Notes: generated by a model not told the origin, from the sequence alone. A DNA stretch of 64,000 bases from WHTK01 sp965197795 (GCA_965197795.1 OZ240228.1:2108001-2172000); one strand, 5' to 3'. Numbered from the stretch's first letter, positions 33,668 to 42,996 are shown. Numbers and translations are program-made.

Positions 33668-34429
33668 GTGCCCTTGCTTCGCCTCAGCGGAGTCGACAAG
33701 ACGTTCGAGGGGCGTCGCCCGCTGGAGACGCTGCGTGATGTGTCGCTGACGGTCGAAGCCGGTGACTTCATAGCGATCGTCGGGCCGTCCGGCTGCGGCA
33801 AGAGCACTCTGTTCAACCTGATCGCGGGCATCGAGCCGGCCAGCGCCGGCGAAATCACCTTGCGCGGTGACGCCAACCCGAAAGGTCGCTGGCTCAGCTG
33901 CGGCTACATGTTCCAGCAAGACCTGCTCTTCCCTTGGCGCAGCGTGCTGGACAACGCCGCGCTGGGCTTGGAGGTCTCCGCCGATTGCAGCCGTCACGAA
34001 GCACGGCGACGCGCTCGAGAGCTGCTGCCGCGATTCGGACTGGAGGGCTTCGAGTCGCACAGGCCTGCCGAGCTCTCCGGCGGCATGCGCCAACGCGTCG
34101 CCCTGCTGCGCACGCTGCTGCTGCAACGGCCGCTATTGCTGCTCGACGAACCGTTCGCCGCGCTGGACGCTCTGACGCGCCGCGAGCTGCAGGACTGGCT
34201 GCGCGACACGTGGACCTCAGGCAGCGAGGCTGCGCTGCTCGTAACGCACGACGTGCGGGAGGCGCTCTACCTTGCGAATCGCGTCTACGTGATGAGCGGA
34301 CGCCCCGGCACCGTCGTCGACGAGGTCGAAGTGCGTGAAGCGGGCGAAGCGCCGCCAGATACCGTGGCCCTGGCACGCCTCGAGGAACGCGTCATGTCGG
34401 CGCTGCAATTGCAGGGAGCGAAGGCGTGA
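33668..34429 (+). CDS. thiZ: ABC transporter ATP-binding protein (ThiZ-like)
   Basis: 253-residue nucleotide-binding subunit: Walker A GPSGCGKST, Q-loop FQQDLLFPW, signature LSGGMRQR, Walker B LLLLDEPFAALD and an H-loop VTHDVREAL. It belongs to the nitrate/sulfonate/taurine/thiamine-precursor group. It lies 13 nt after thiY and overlaps the permease by 4 nt, so the three genes form one operon. It would energise uptake of the ThiY ligand. Confidence 0.92.
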   Translation: MPLLRLSGVDKTFEGRRPLETLRDVSLTVEAGDFIAIVGPSGCGKSTLFNLIAGIEPASAGEITLRGDANPKGRWLSCGYMFQQDLLFPWRSVLDNAALGLEVSADCSRHEARRRARELLPRFGLEGFESHRPAELSGGMRQRVALLRTLLLQRPLLLLDEPFAALDALTRRELQDWLRDTWTSGSEAALLVTHDVREALYLANRVYVMSGRPGTVVDEVEVREAGEAPPDTVALARLEERVMSALQLQGAKA

Positions 34430-35277
34430 GGTTCGGCTTCGGCAGCAGGGCCGTCGACGCGTCGAGTGAGCCATACGCTGCCGACTTCAGCCACGAAGGC
34501 GGCAGCTTCGCACGGGACGTCATCGAGCGGCTGGGCCGTTTCGCCGTCGACGCGCTGCCGCCGCTTGCCGTGCTGGTCACGCTGGTCGCAGCCTGGGAGA
34601 TATACGTTGGTACGTCCGGCATCAGCCGAGTCACGCTCCCGGGCCCAAGTCAGATCTTCGAGTCAGCCGTGCGCAACCGAGACCTGCTCTGGGACCATTC
34701 GCTCGTAACCTTGAAGGAAACGGTGCTCGGGCTCGGGCTCAGCATCGTCGTCGCTATCAGCCTGGCTTTGCTGATCGACGCCTTCGCCCCGGCCCGGCGC
34801 GCGCTCTACCCGCTACTCGTTGGCTCGCAGACGCTTCCCATCGTGGTGATCGCGCCGCTGATCATCTTCTGGTTCGGCTTCGACCTGACGCCGAAGATCC
34901 TCGTCGTCACGCTGTACACGTTCTTCCCGATTACGGTCGCGTTTGCCTCCGGGCTGGCGGCGACGAGCCAGGAAGCGCTGGTGCTGATGCGGACGCTCGG
35001 CGCGAACCGCCTCCGGACCCTCACGCTGCTCAAGGTGCCGCAAGCGATGCCTTATCTCTTCACCGGCCTGCGCATTAGCGTCACCTACGCCATGATCGGC
35101 GCCGTCTTCGCAGAGTGGAGCGGCGCCCGCGCCGGCCTCGGCATTTACATTCTGCAGATGAAGAACTCGTTCCGCACCGATATGGTGCTGGCGGCGATCT
35201 TCTTGATCTCCGTGATGTCGTTGGCCCTGTTCGTGATGGTGGGAATAATCGAGCGCGCGGCGATCCGTTGGCGCTAA
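34426..35277 (+). CDS. thiX: ABC transporter permease (ThiX-like)
   Basis: 283-residue BPD-type permease with about six membrane segments and the EAA-loop region ALVLMRTLGANRLRTLTLLK. Other typical stretches are LPGPSQIFESAV and SQTLPIVVIAPLIIFWFGF. The translation start overlaps the ATPase stop. It forms the membrane channel of the riboswitch-controlled importer. The ~30-residue N-terminal extension before the first helix is charged and of unknown use. Confidence 0.92.
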   Translation: MRFGFGSRAVDASSEPYAADFSHEGGSFARDVIERLGRFAVDALPPLAVLVTLVAAWEIYVGTSGISRVTLPGPSQIFESAVRNRDLLWDHSLVTLKETVLGLGLSIVVAISLALLIDAFAPARRALYPLLVGSQTLPIVVIAPLIIFWFGFDLTPKILVVTLYTFFPITVAFASGLAATSQEALVLMRTLGANRLRTLTLLKVPQAMPYLFTGLRISVTYAMIGAVFAEWSGARAGLGIYILQMKNSFRTDMVLAAIFLISVMSLALFVMVGIIERAAIRWR

Positions 35278-35320
35278 CGCCCGCATGACGACTGCCCGTA
35301 GCTTTAGATGAGTTAGCAAT

Positions 35321-35348
35321 ACAAGCCCGGCAAGGCGAGAGGGCTTGT
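35321..35348 (+). terminator. Hairpin downstream of thiX
   Basis: A perfect 8-bp inverted repeat (ACAAGCCC / GGGCTTGT, 12-nt loop) begins 43 nt after the thiX stop. There is no U-tract. A second, stronger hairpin follows at 35412. Confidence 0.4.
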
Positions 35349-35411
35349 GAGGATGTGTATACTGAATTTAGCCGTCAACTGACCAGTAGCAGCGGGCGGC
35401 GCTCCCCTGAC

Positions 35412-35432
35412 GGGGCCCGCAATGCGGGCTCC
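35412..35432 (+). terminator. Probable terminator of thi operon
   Basis: GGGGCCCGC / GCGGGCTCC forms a 9-bp stem (one G-U pair) with a 3-nt AAT loop. It is followed by CGTCTTAATATA, only weakly T-rich. Confidence 0.5.
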
Positions 35433-35540
35433 GTCTTAATATACGAAGCCTGCGCCCCTCTGGATTCTCCTGACGTAAAATTTTCCCTACTCCTCTTATG
35501 TCGACTGATTATCTGTGTTAGACCCGGACATATACACGGA

Positions 35541-35575
35541 AGAGGTCAGAGGTTCGAGTCCTGTACCGCCCACCA
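35541..35575 (+). pseudogene. tRNA 3'-end fragment (tRNA-Ile-like), att site
   Basis: GAGGTCAGAGGTTCGAGTCC, then TGTACCGCCCACCA, gives a T-arm and acceptor 3' strand with CCA, but no D-arm, anticodon or 5' acceptor exists upstream. The variable and T-arm style fits tRNA-Ile(GAU), though the identity cannot be proven. TTAGATTCA follows 4 nt after CCA, exactly as beside both copies of the tRNA-Glu end. It marks the left end of the element carrying the restriction-modification gene. Confidence 0.75.
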
Positions 35576-35627
35576 CAATTTAGATTCAAAATCGCCCCTG
35601 ATGGCCCGCCCTAGCGACCCCATGAGC

Positions 35628-35657
35628 GGTTTTGACAGCCCATTTGACAGCCACGGG
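35628..35657. repeat. 30-bp direct repeat, left copy
   Basis: Matches 41138-41167 with one mismatch. The unit contains TTTTGACAGCC and, 3 nt later, TTGACAGCCACGGG, i.e. two TTGACAGCC boxes. The same TGACAGCC boxes occur beside the tRNA-Glu att copies. Confidence 0.88.
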
Positions 35658-35806
35658 AATGAAGAAAGGAAAGGGAATCTCCAATCATATGAGGCTCTGT
35701 GCTGAGCGCGGCTATATCAAGGAACATCTCGCAGGCACGTCTCCTTGACTTGGGCTGGTCATGATGAACTTTGCCGACTAAGAGAAGCTGAGGCTGAGAC
35801 TAAGTC

Positions 35807-36226
35807 CTAGGAGCCGCTGAGACGGTCGCCAGCCGTCGCAAGGGGTCCAGCCAGCTTGCCCGTGTCCTCAATGGCCTGGGTGGCTTCGACCGCCGGTTCG
35901 TGGCTGATCCGGCGCACCACGTTCACCTCGTTCTTGACCGCCGCCAAGTCGCTCAAGACAAGCGTCAGGATGAGCACACGTTCCCGCAGGCCGACGTGTT
36001 GCGCGGCGAATTGAACGTCGGTGCCAGCATCCGCATGATGACAAGGCCGCTTGCGTCGCGGCTCGAACTCCATCAGCCGCCCGACCTTCATGTCAGAGCC
36101 CTTCAACTTGCAAGCCAACTCAAGCAGAATAGTGCCTACGACGCCCACTACCTGGCCCGCTGGCGGAGAGTTTCCGTTGCGACCTGTGGACAGCTGATGA
36201 GAGGTTCTACGGAGCGGTAAGCCCAA
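35807..36226 (-). CDS. Hypothetical protein
   Basis: 139 residues. The inner part reads VGVVGTILLELACKLKGSDM, EFEPRRKRPCHHADAG, VLILTLVLSDLAAVKNEVNV and AVEATQAIEDTGKLAGPLAT. The helical second half with an Ala/Glu-rich pattern looks protein-like, but the first 25 residues do not, so the true start may be an internal codon. No family is recognised. It is the only candidate gene between the direct repeat and the restriction-modification gene, on the opposite strand. Confidence 0.4.
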   Translation of the reverse strand: MGLPLRRTSHQLSTGRNGNSPPAGQVVGVVGTILLELACKLKGSDMKVGRLMEFEPRRKRPCHHADAGTDVQFAAQHVGLRERVLILTLVLSDLAAVKNEVNVVRRISHEPAVEATQAIEDTGKLAGPLATAGDRLSGS

Positions 36227-36372
36227 GCATTGACAACGTGTGCTGGCTAGGAGAATTCGTTGCGCCGGAGTAGCGCGTAGGGGCGATTCCGTATGGTTGA
36301 CGCCCCGGAAATGCTCCCTGCTCTTCTGGACTGCCCTATTCTGGGGAGACCAAAACTAAACCGGGGGCGTAA

Positions 36373-39300
36373 GTGTCCATGCAGATTGACTACAACGATG
36401 CCCGGTACGCCCAGGCTGCCGCCGAGATTCTGCGGCGGCATGAAAATGGCGAGCCCGAGGCGAACATCACCAGCGCAGTGCGCGATTTCCTCATCCTCAC
36501 GGCGCTTGTGAGTGCTGATGAGATCGTTGAGGAGAACCCTCCCGCACAGGGTTCGCGCCGCGCCGTCGACCTTGCCGCCATCGACACCTTCATCGAGTTC
36601 AAGCGCCGGATCGGGACCACGGGAGGCTTCAACCCGAATGCCGAGTACGTCCAGCAACTCGACGACTACCTGGAGCAGTCTGAGAAGCAGGGACGAATGC
36701 GCATGGGCATCCTCACCGACGGCAAGCAATGGCTGCTGCGTTGGCCCAACGCCGGTCCGGTCAGGACGGCTCTGCCCTATGCCTTTACGCTGGAGGACGC
36801 AGACCGCTGGATCACCCTCTTCGAATGGCTCCGCGACCATGCTCTTTCCGCAGAGAGAGACAAGGAGCCGTCGCGCTCCGCCATCGCACAGCATTTTGGC
36901 CCAACGTCCCCATCGTATGAGCGGGACATAGCGGCCCTCAAGTCCCTCTACGACCGGCACTCCGACTCCAGCACCATCCGAGTCAAGAGACGGCTGTGGG
37001 AGAATCTGCTTACGGCCGCTTTGGGTGAGATCGCCAGGTCAAGCGCTCAGCTGGACGACCTTTTCGTCCGACACACCTACCTGAGCGCCGTCATTGGCAT
37101 GGTGGTCCAAGCCTCCTTCGGAGGCGACATAAGGCACTTGGCGGAGAACGCTCCGGCGGACCTGCTCCTTGGCCGCGACTTTCGAAGCAAGACCGGCCTT
37201 CAGGGGGTCGTGGAGTCGGACTTCTTCGCCTGGCCCACCGAGGTCGGAGGGATGCCCCTCTTGAGGACCATGGCCCGGCGCATAGCCAGGTTCGCCTGGC
37301 AGAAGGCTCCCAACGACGTTGCGGCTATCCTCTACGAGACCGTCATTCCGCCCGATGAGCGCCGCCAGTTGGGAGAGTACTACACCCCGGACTGGCTGGC
37401 CCGGTCCATCGTGCGGGAGGTGGTGACAGACCCGCTGGACCAGTACGTCCTCGACCCCGCCTGCGGCTCTGGAACCTTCGTCGCCGAAGCGGTCACCCAC
37501 TTCATTGATGCAGCCGAGGCCACTGCCCTAGGCCCCAAGGACGTGTTGGAGTGGCTGCGCTTCTCCGTCGCAGGCATCGACGTTCACCCAGTGGCGGTGC
37601 ATCTGGCCAGAGCCGCATGGGTGCTGGCGGCCCAGCCCGCGATCAAGGCTGCGGTCGAGGACGGCTTCGGAGCCAACATCACCGTTCCCGTCTACCTCGG
37701 AGACGCCCTACAGCTCCGATTTCGCACTGGTGACATGTTTGCCGAGCACAACGTGACGGTGCAGGTAGAAGATGAGGAAAACACGGAGTTGGTCTTTCCC
37801 GTGAGCCTGGTGGATCGGGCCGAGACCTTTGACGCTTTGATGAGTGACGTTGCAGAGGCCATTGAAAGGGGCGCCGACCCCACCCTGGCCCTCGACGACA
37901 ACCAGATAACAGACTCGGAAGAGCGGCAGACACTGAGGGAGACCATCTCCTCCATGCAGCGGCTACACGCCGAAGGCCGCAACCACATCTGGGCATACTA
38001 CACCCGCAATCTGGTGCGGCCGGTGGCCCTGTCACGCCGCAAGGTGGACGTGATCGTGGGCAACCCGCCCTGGATCAACTACAACCAGACTGTCAGCACC
38101 CTGCGGACCGAGTTGAAGAGGCAGAGCCGAAGCGTCTACGGGATATGGGCGGGCGGACGTTACGCCACTCACCAGGATGTGGCTGGGCTGTTCTTCGCCC
38201 GCAGCGTCGACTTGTACCTGAAGGAGGGCGGCATCATCGGCATGGTGATGCCCCACAGCGCCCTCCAGACGGGTCAGTATTCAAAGTTCCGCACAGGTTC
38301 CTGGCAGGCGAAGGAACCCACGGCGGGCCGCGCCTTGGCGGTTGATTTCGGCCACAAGGCCGCATGGGACCTGGAGGGGCTGGAGCCAAACACTTTCTTC
38401 CCAGTTCCGGCGGCGGTCGTCTTTGCCACGTACCGGGGCCAGGTTGGTAAGGCGATGCCGCTTGCGGGCGAGGTGGAGCGCTGGCTGGGCAAAGCGGGGC
38501 ATAACGCCAATCGCGAAACCCGCATTTCCATAACCGATACTTCAGCGGCCAGCGTTTCTCCGTATGCTGCATATACTCGAGAAGGCGCGACGGTGGTTCC
38601 GCGGTGCCTGTTCTTTGTAGAAGATACCGAGAACACCGCCATCATCCAGGCCGGACAGACGGTCACCGTTAATCCAAGACGTGGCTCCTGGGACAAGGAG
38701 CCGTGGCGCAGCCTGGACCTGACCGCCATTACTGAACAGGCCATTGATGCTCAACACGTCTTCGACATCCACTTGGGGGAGACGTTGGTTCCGTACGCAA
38801 CGCTCCCTCCCCTGAAAGCAGCCTTGCCATTGAGAAGGGGCGACGCAGATCTGCCAACCGATGTCAATGGACCAGGCGGAGTACGTCTTGGCGGATTGGC
38901 GCATCGGATGCGGAGCCGCTGGCAGACGGTCAGTAGTCTGTGGCAGAAGAACAGGGCGGCGGCCAACAAGATGGACCTGTTGGGGCAGTTGGACTACTAC
39001 GGCAAACTCTCGTCGCAGTTGGAATGGCAGCAGAACAAAGGCGGCAGGCCTGTGCGGGTGGTGTACAACCAATCGGGTGCGCCGACGGCCTCACTGCTCC
39101 ATACCGACGCCGCCTTGATTGACTACACGCTGTTTTGGGTTACTTGCAAGGATGCGCAGGAAGCCAATTTCCTGCTGGCTACCATCAACAGCGATGCCCT
39201 GGCACTAATGGTCAACAAGTACACAACTCCGAATTGGGCGGGCAACACTCGCCATTTGCACAAACATCTGTGGAAGCTGCCCATCCCGGAGTTCGACCCA

Positions 39301-39534
39301 GGGAACTCACTGCATGCCGCGGTGTCGAAGGCTGGTGAGATTGCGACAGAGGGCGCGGCGCAGCGACTGGCCCAGCTGCGCCAAGAGCGGGACAGGGTAA
39401 CCGTCACCGTCGCCCGGCGGGAGATCCGGAAATGGCTGCGAGAATCGACGGCCGGCAAGGCCGCCGAGGAGGCAGTCGAAGAATTGTTGGCAAAGACAGG
39501 AGTCACTGCCTTGACCTCTGTATCGGCGGAGTAG
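36373..39534 (+). CDS. Type IIG restriction-modification enzyme (Eco57I-like, N6-adenine methylase)
   Basis: 1053 residues in one intact frame. A PD-(D/E)xK-type nuclease motif lies near the N-terminus (D66 ... E75-F-K77 in DTFIEFKRR). It is followed by a helical connector, the gamma-class methylase motifs GEYYTPDW (334-341), DPACGSGTF (361-369, SAM binding) and NPPW (564-567, catalytic), and a C-terminal target-recognition region. One polypeptide would both cut and methylate DNA, using SAM. The recognition site is unknown. GGGGGCG precedes the GTG; an ATG two codons later is possible. No separate specificity or methylase gene is nearby. Confidence 0.9.
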   Translation: MSMQIDYNDARYAQAAAEILRRHENGEPEANITSAVRDFLILTALVSADEIVEENPPAQGSRRAVDLAAIDTFIEFKRRIGTTGGFNPNAEYVQQLDDYLEQSEKQGRMRMGILTDGKQWLLRWPNAGPVRTALPYAFTLEDADRWITLFEWLRDHALSAERDKEPSRSAIAQHFGPTSPSYERDIAALKSLYDRHSDSSTIRVKRRLWENLLTAALGEIARSSAQLDDLFVRHTYLSAVIGMVVQASFGGDIRHLAENAPADLLLGRDFRSKTGLQGVVESDFFAWPTEVGGMPLLRTMARRIARFAWQKAPNDVAAILYETVIPPDERRQLGEYYTPDWLARSIVREVVTDPLDQYVLDPACGSGTFVAEAVTHFIDAAEATALGPKDVLEWLRFSVAGIDVHPVAVHLARAAWVLAAQPAIKAAVEDGFGANITVPVYLGDALQLRFRTGDMFAEHNVTVQVEDEENTELVFPVSLVDRAETFDALMSDVAEAIERGADPTLALDDNQITDSEERQTLRETISSMQRLHAEGRNHIWAYYTRNLVRPVALSRRKVDVIVGNPPWINYNQTVSTLRTELKRQSRSVYGIWAGGRYATHQDVAGLFFARSVDLYLKEGGIIGMVMPHSALQTGQYSKFRTGSWQAKEPTAGRALAVDFGHKAAWDLEGLEPNTFFPVPAAVVFATYRGQVGKAMPLAGEVERWLGKAGHNANRETRISITDTSAASVSPYAAYTREGATVVPRCLFFVEDTENTAIIQAGQTVTVNPRRGSWDKEPWRSLDLTAITEQAIDAQHVFDIHLGETLVPYATLPPLKAALPLRRGDADLPTDVNGPGGVRLGGLAHRMRSRWQTVSSLWQKNRAAANKMDLLGQLDYYGKLSSQLEWQQNKGGRPVRVVYNQSGAPTASLLHTDAALIDYTLFWVTCKDAQEANFLLATINSDALALMVNKYTTPNWAGNTRHLHKHLWKLPIPEFDPGNSLHAAVSKAGEIATEGAAQRLAQLRQERDRVTVTVARREIRKWLRESTAGKAAEEAVEELLAKTGVTALTSVSAE

Positions 39535-39747
39535 TGGGAATTGAGGCGCTGAGGTGCTGCTCGAACTCACCTCGCGCGTTACCGCTTGTCCCGATACAGG
39601 GTGTCGGGGAAGGACACCACACGCTGGCAACCCGTCGGGGGGTCGGCGGCGTTTACTCAACATTTCAATCTTCCTTAGAGGCGAACGATAGTGAGACTGT
39701 GCTCCACCACGCGCCGAGCCTGCCCGCCGGCGAAGTCCACCATCCGA

Positions 39748-39945
39748 GCCTCACCCGGCGCGTAAACACTGCCCCAGGGACCGAGCACACTTCCCTAGGG
39801 CGGTTCACCAAACATGACCGCCTGCCGAGCCACTAACGCGCCCTGTATTGATCGCGGCGAAGCTATCACGATCTCGAAACGTATCTGTGTGCGGTTCGGG
39901 AGCCCTCAGATAAATTTGAGATTTTTCGAAACCTGCCTGAGAGAA
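39748..39945. repeat. Dispersed ~200-bp repeat, copy 2
   Basis: Partner of 15021-15215 with the same ordered blocks. Here it occupies most of the 534-bp gap between the restriction-modification stop and the integrase remnant. No intact gene was seen in that gap. A 37-codon reverse frame within it is not conserved in the other copy. Confidence 0.75.
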
Positions 39946-40068
39946 CAATTGACTGTAGACTGCCACATTTCCCATAGTCTCCCCGGGATAACAACTCATC
40001 GTCAACTTTGGAGCATCGAAAGCTAATGGGTACGGGCTACCCGTGCCCCCTTGGTTGCTTCGTAGGCG

Positions 40069-41145
40069 ATGACTTGTTATCCCGGCACCACTCGGCAGGA
40101 GGTTGCCAAGAAACTCAACGTCGCGGTCAAGGCCCTTCAGGACGGCCTCCCCGTCGTTGCCGAGCGTCAGACGGTGAAGGACTTTCTCGCGAGCTGGCTG
40201 GAAAGTGTCAGGCCGTCCTTGCGAGACCAAACCTATGCAACCTACGAGACCGTGTTGCGTGTACACGCGGTCCCTTACCTGGGCCATCACCGGCTGGCGC
40301 GGCTGACCCCTCAGCACCTGCAAGACCTTTACAGCCAGCGGCTCAAGGCTGGACTAGGCGTCCAAAGCGTACGGAAGCTTCACGCTATCCTTCACCACGC
40401 CCTCAAACAGGCCCTCCGCTTGGGCCTGGTGGCCCGTAATGTGGCCAACCTCGCAACGCCGCCCCGCGACCAACACAAGGAGATGAAAACGCTGGACGTG
40501 GGCCAGGCGAGGCAGCTTCTTGACGCTGTTCGGGGTGACCGCTTCGAGGCCCTTTATGTTCTTGCCCTCACCGCTGGTCTCCGCCAAGGCGAGTTGCTGG
40601 CCCTGCGGATGGCAGGACGTTGACCTGGGGGATGGGTCCCTTCGTGTTGTGGGTACTCTGTATCGGTCGAGCAACGGTACGCTAGAGATTGGCGAACCCA
40701 AGACGGCTGGCAGCCGACGGCAGGTTACCCTTGGCGGCTTGGCCGTGGACGCCCTGGCGCGTCACAAGGACAACCAGGCAGCCCAGCGTCTGCTGTGCGG
40801 TGACGCATGGGAGGATCACGGCCTCGTCTTTACCAACGAGGTGGGCCGACCGATAGAGGCGACCAACCTTCGGAAGCGATTCTTCCAGCCCCTGCTTGAG
40901 CGGGCCGGTCTACCGAGGATTCGCTTCCACGACTTGCGCCACACTGCCGCGACGTTGCTGCTAGGTGAAGATGTAAACCCCAAGATCGTCTCTGAGCGGC
41001 TCGGTGTCATAGTCGGGTAGGCATCACCCTGGACCTCTACAGCCACGTTACGCCGACCATGCAACACAAGGCGGCGATGCCGTGGACACTGTACTTGGGG
41101 ACCGCTAGAACGCCCCTTGACGGCCTTGGCGAAGGTGGGTTTTGA
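40069..41145 (+). pseudogene. Tyrosine recombinase/integrase, N-truncated and frameshifted
   Basis: Reads TRQEVAKKLNVAVKALQDGL, TVKDFLASWLES, AGLRQGELLALR (catalytic Arg), then after a one-base shift near 40612 WQDVDLGDGSLRVVGTLYR and FHDLRHTAATLLLGEDVNP (HxxR). After a second shift near 41012 it reads VGITLDLYSHVTPTMQHKAA with the nucleophilic Tyr. The N-terminal arm-binding domain is absent, as in the 20-kb integrase, with which it shares overall layout (both have LRWGLVARNV / LRLGLVARNV). Not functional as read. Confidence 0.85.
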
Positions 41146-41167
41146 CAGCCCAATTGACAGCCACGGG
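41138..41167. repeat. 30-bp direct repeat, right copy
   Basis: Right partner of 35628-35657, one mismatch. It overlaps the very end of the integrase remnant and is followed ~170 bp later by the ThDP enzyme gene. Confidence 0.88.
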
Positions 41168-41335
41168 CGCGAATTGGCCGGAATTGAGGCGGATATGACT
41201 GAACATAATGCCGACACTTCGAATCTACGGCGGACTGTGCTGGGCCTCGGCGAACGCTTTGGCGGGAATATAAGATGAGAATGCCCCGTGGCATCATCGT
41301 CCAGCGCTCTGATCGACGCCCGAGTTGGAGGCAGA

Positions 41336-42976
41336 ATGAAAGTCAGCCAGGCCATCGCCGAGATGATCAAGCGCGAGGGCGTGAAGAATCTCTTCGCCTA
41401 CCCCGTCAATCCCCTGATCGAGGCATGCGCCGAGATCGACATTCGGCCCATCATCGTGCGCCAGGAACGCACCGGGATTCACATGGCGGACGCCGTGAGC
41501 CGCATGACCTCGGGCGACACCGTGGGCGTTTTCTGCATGCAGGGAGGTCCCGGCGTCGAGAACTCGTTCGGCGCGGTCGCGCAGGCGTACTCCGAGTGCG
41601 TGCCGCTGGTGGTCATTCCCGGCGGCTCCGCGCGAGCTCAGAGCTGGGTGCGTCCGGCCTTCAACGCCACGCTGAACTTCCAGCACGTGACCAAGTGGTC
41701 CGAGCAGGTAACGAACCCGGCGGGACTCATCGCCGCGGTGCGCCGGGCGTTCACGCAGGCCCGCAACGGCCGTCCCGGCCCCGTGCTGCTGGAGATCCCC
41801 GGCGACATGTGGAACGAAGAGGTGCCCGATTTCGATTACACACCAACGAAACGTTCCCTCTCGATGCCGGCTCCAGACGCCACTGAAGCCGCCGCGACGG
41901 CGCTTCTAGACGCCGACCGGCCCCTGATATACGCCGGCCAGGGCGTCCACTACGCCAGGGCTTGGGATGAGCTCAAACAGCTGGCGAACCTGCTGGAGAC
42001 GCCGGTCACCACGAGCCTCGAAGGCAAGAGCGCCTTTCCCGAGAACGATGCGCTGTCGCTGGGCTCCGGAGGCGTCGCGATGCCCGCCTCCGTGCACGAG
42101 CACGTCCAGGACGCGGACGTCATCTTTGGCGTCGGCGCGAGCTTCGGCGCCACTGGCTTCGGCATCCGCTTCCCGACCGAGGGCAAGACGTTCATTCAGA
42201 ACACGGTGGACCCGATGGACGTCAACAAGAACATCCCGACGGAGCACGCGTTGATCGGCGACGCGCGGCTGACGTTGTCGGCGCTGGTCGAGGCCGTCAG
42301 CGACCGGCTCGACGGCAAGCCGCGGGGACGCCGCGAGGAGGTCGTCTCGCGGATCCGAGCGCAGAAGGACCCATGGCTGCAGAAATGGATGCCCCGCCTC
42401 ACCTCGGATCAGAAGCCGATCGAGTCGTATCGCGTGATCTGGGACCTGCTGCACAGCGTCGACGTCGCCAACACCGTGATTACGCATGACGCCGGCAGCC
42501 CGCGCGACGAGCTGTCACCGTTCTGGGAGGCGCAGGCGCCGCTGAGCTACATCGGTTGGGGCAAGACGACGCAGCTGGGCTACGGCCTCGGCCTGGCGAT
42601 GGGCGCCAAGACGGCCCACCCGGAAAAGCTCTGTATTAACGTCTGGGGCGACGCCGCCATCGGCATGACCGGCATGGACTTCGAAACGGCCGTCCGGGCC
42701 CGCATCCCGATCCTCTCGATCTTGATGAACAACTTCTCGATGGCGATGGAGTTCCCGGTGATGCAGCTATCGCGGCAGAAGTACGGCTCCACGGACATCT
42801 CCGGCAACTACGCCGACTTCGCCACAGCGCTCGGCGGCTACGGCGAACGCATCACGGACCCGTCCGAGAACGTACCGGCGATCAAGCGGGGCATCGCCGC
42901 GACCGAGGATGGCAGGCCGGCCATGCTGGAGTTCATCACGACATCGGAGAAGGCCTACTCGACGTTCGGGCGCTAA
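41336..42976 (+). CDS. ThDP-dependent enzyme (acetolactate synthase/benzoylformate decarboxylase-like)
   Basis: 546 residues from the ATG at 41336, which has GGAGG 5 nt upstream. The N-terminal Pyr domain contains the conserved Glu in RQERTGIHMADAV, the central domain TPVTTSLEGKSAFPEN, and the C-terminal ThDP-binding motif GDAAIGMTGMDFETAVR to MNN. The N-terminal VNPLIEACAEIDIRPI and ILSILMNNFSMAMEF are unlike IlvB, so a decarboxylase or ligase on an unknown 2-oxo acid is more likely. The HAD gene follows after 20 bp. It depends on thiamine pyrophosphate. Confidence 0.88.
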   Translation: MKVSQAIAEMIKREGVKNLFAYPVNPLIEACAEIDIRPIIVRQERTGIHMADAVSRMTSGDTVGVFCMQGGPGVENSFGAVAQAYSECVPLVVIPGGSARAQSWVRPAFNATLNFQHVTKWSEQVTNPAGLIAAVRRAFTQARNGRPGPVLLEIPGDMWNEEVPDFDYTPTKRSLSMPAPDATEAAATALLDADRPLIYAGQGVHYARAWDELKQLANLLETPVTTSLEGKSAFPENDALSLGSGGVAMPASVHEHVQDADVIFGVGASFGATGFGIRFPTEGKTFIQNTVDPMDVNKNIPTEHALIGDARLTLSALVEAVSDRLDGKPRGRREEVVSRIRAQKDPWLQKWMPRLTSDQKPIESYRVIWDLLHSVDVANTVITHDAGSPRDELSPFWEAQAPLSYIGWGKTTQLGYGLGLAMGAKTAHPEKLCINVWGDAAIGMTGMDFETAVRARIPILSILMNNFSMAMEFPVMQLSRQKYGSTDISGNYADFATALGGYGERITDPSENVPAIKRGIAATEDGRPAMLEFITTSEKAYSTFGR

Positions 42977-42996
42977 TAGGGCGCAGGTGGTCCAAA

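Larger units (their letters stand above)
35541..41167. mobile_element. Integrative element with type IIG restriction-modification gene
   Basis: The tRNA 3' fragment and left direct repeat, the restriction-modification gene, the dispersed repeat, the integrase remnant and the right direct repeat lie in order over about 5.6 kb. The layout is that of a small tRNA-integrating defence element. The integrase is broken, so the element is now fixed. It separates the thi operon from the ThDP enzyme gene. Confidence 0.8.

Noticed and set aside
35900..36220. Forward frame opposite the hypothetical gene at 35.8-36.2 kb
   Set aside because: The reverse frame has the more protein-like helical pattern; the forward one is His/Arg-rich and lacks an RBS. 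Confidence in either is low.
39675..39788. 37-codon reverse frame inside the dispersed repeat, sharing its first ~14 residues with the 15.06-kb copy
   Set aside because: The two copies diverge completely after residue 14, differences are not synonymous, and no RBS is seen; probably a by-product of the repeat.
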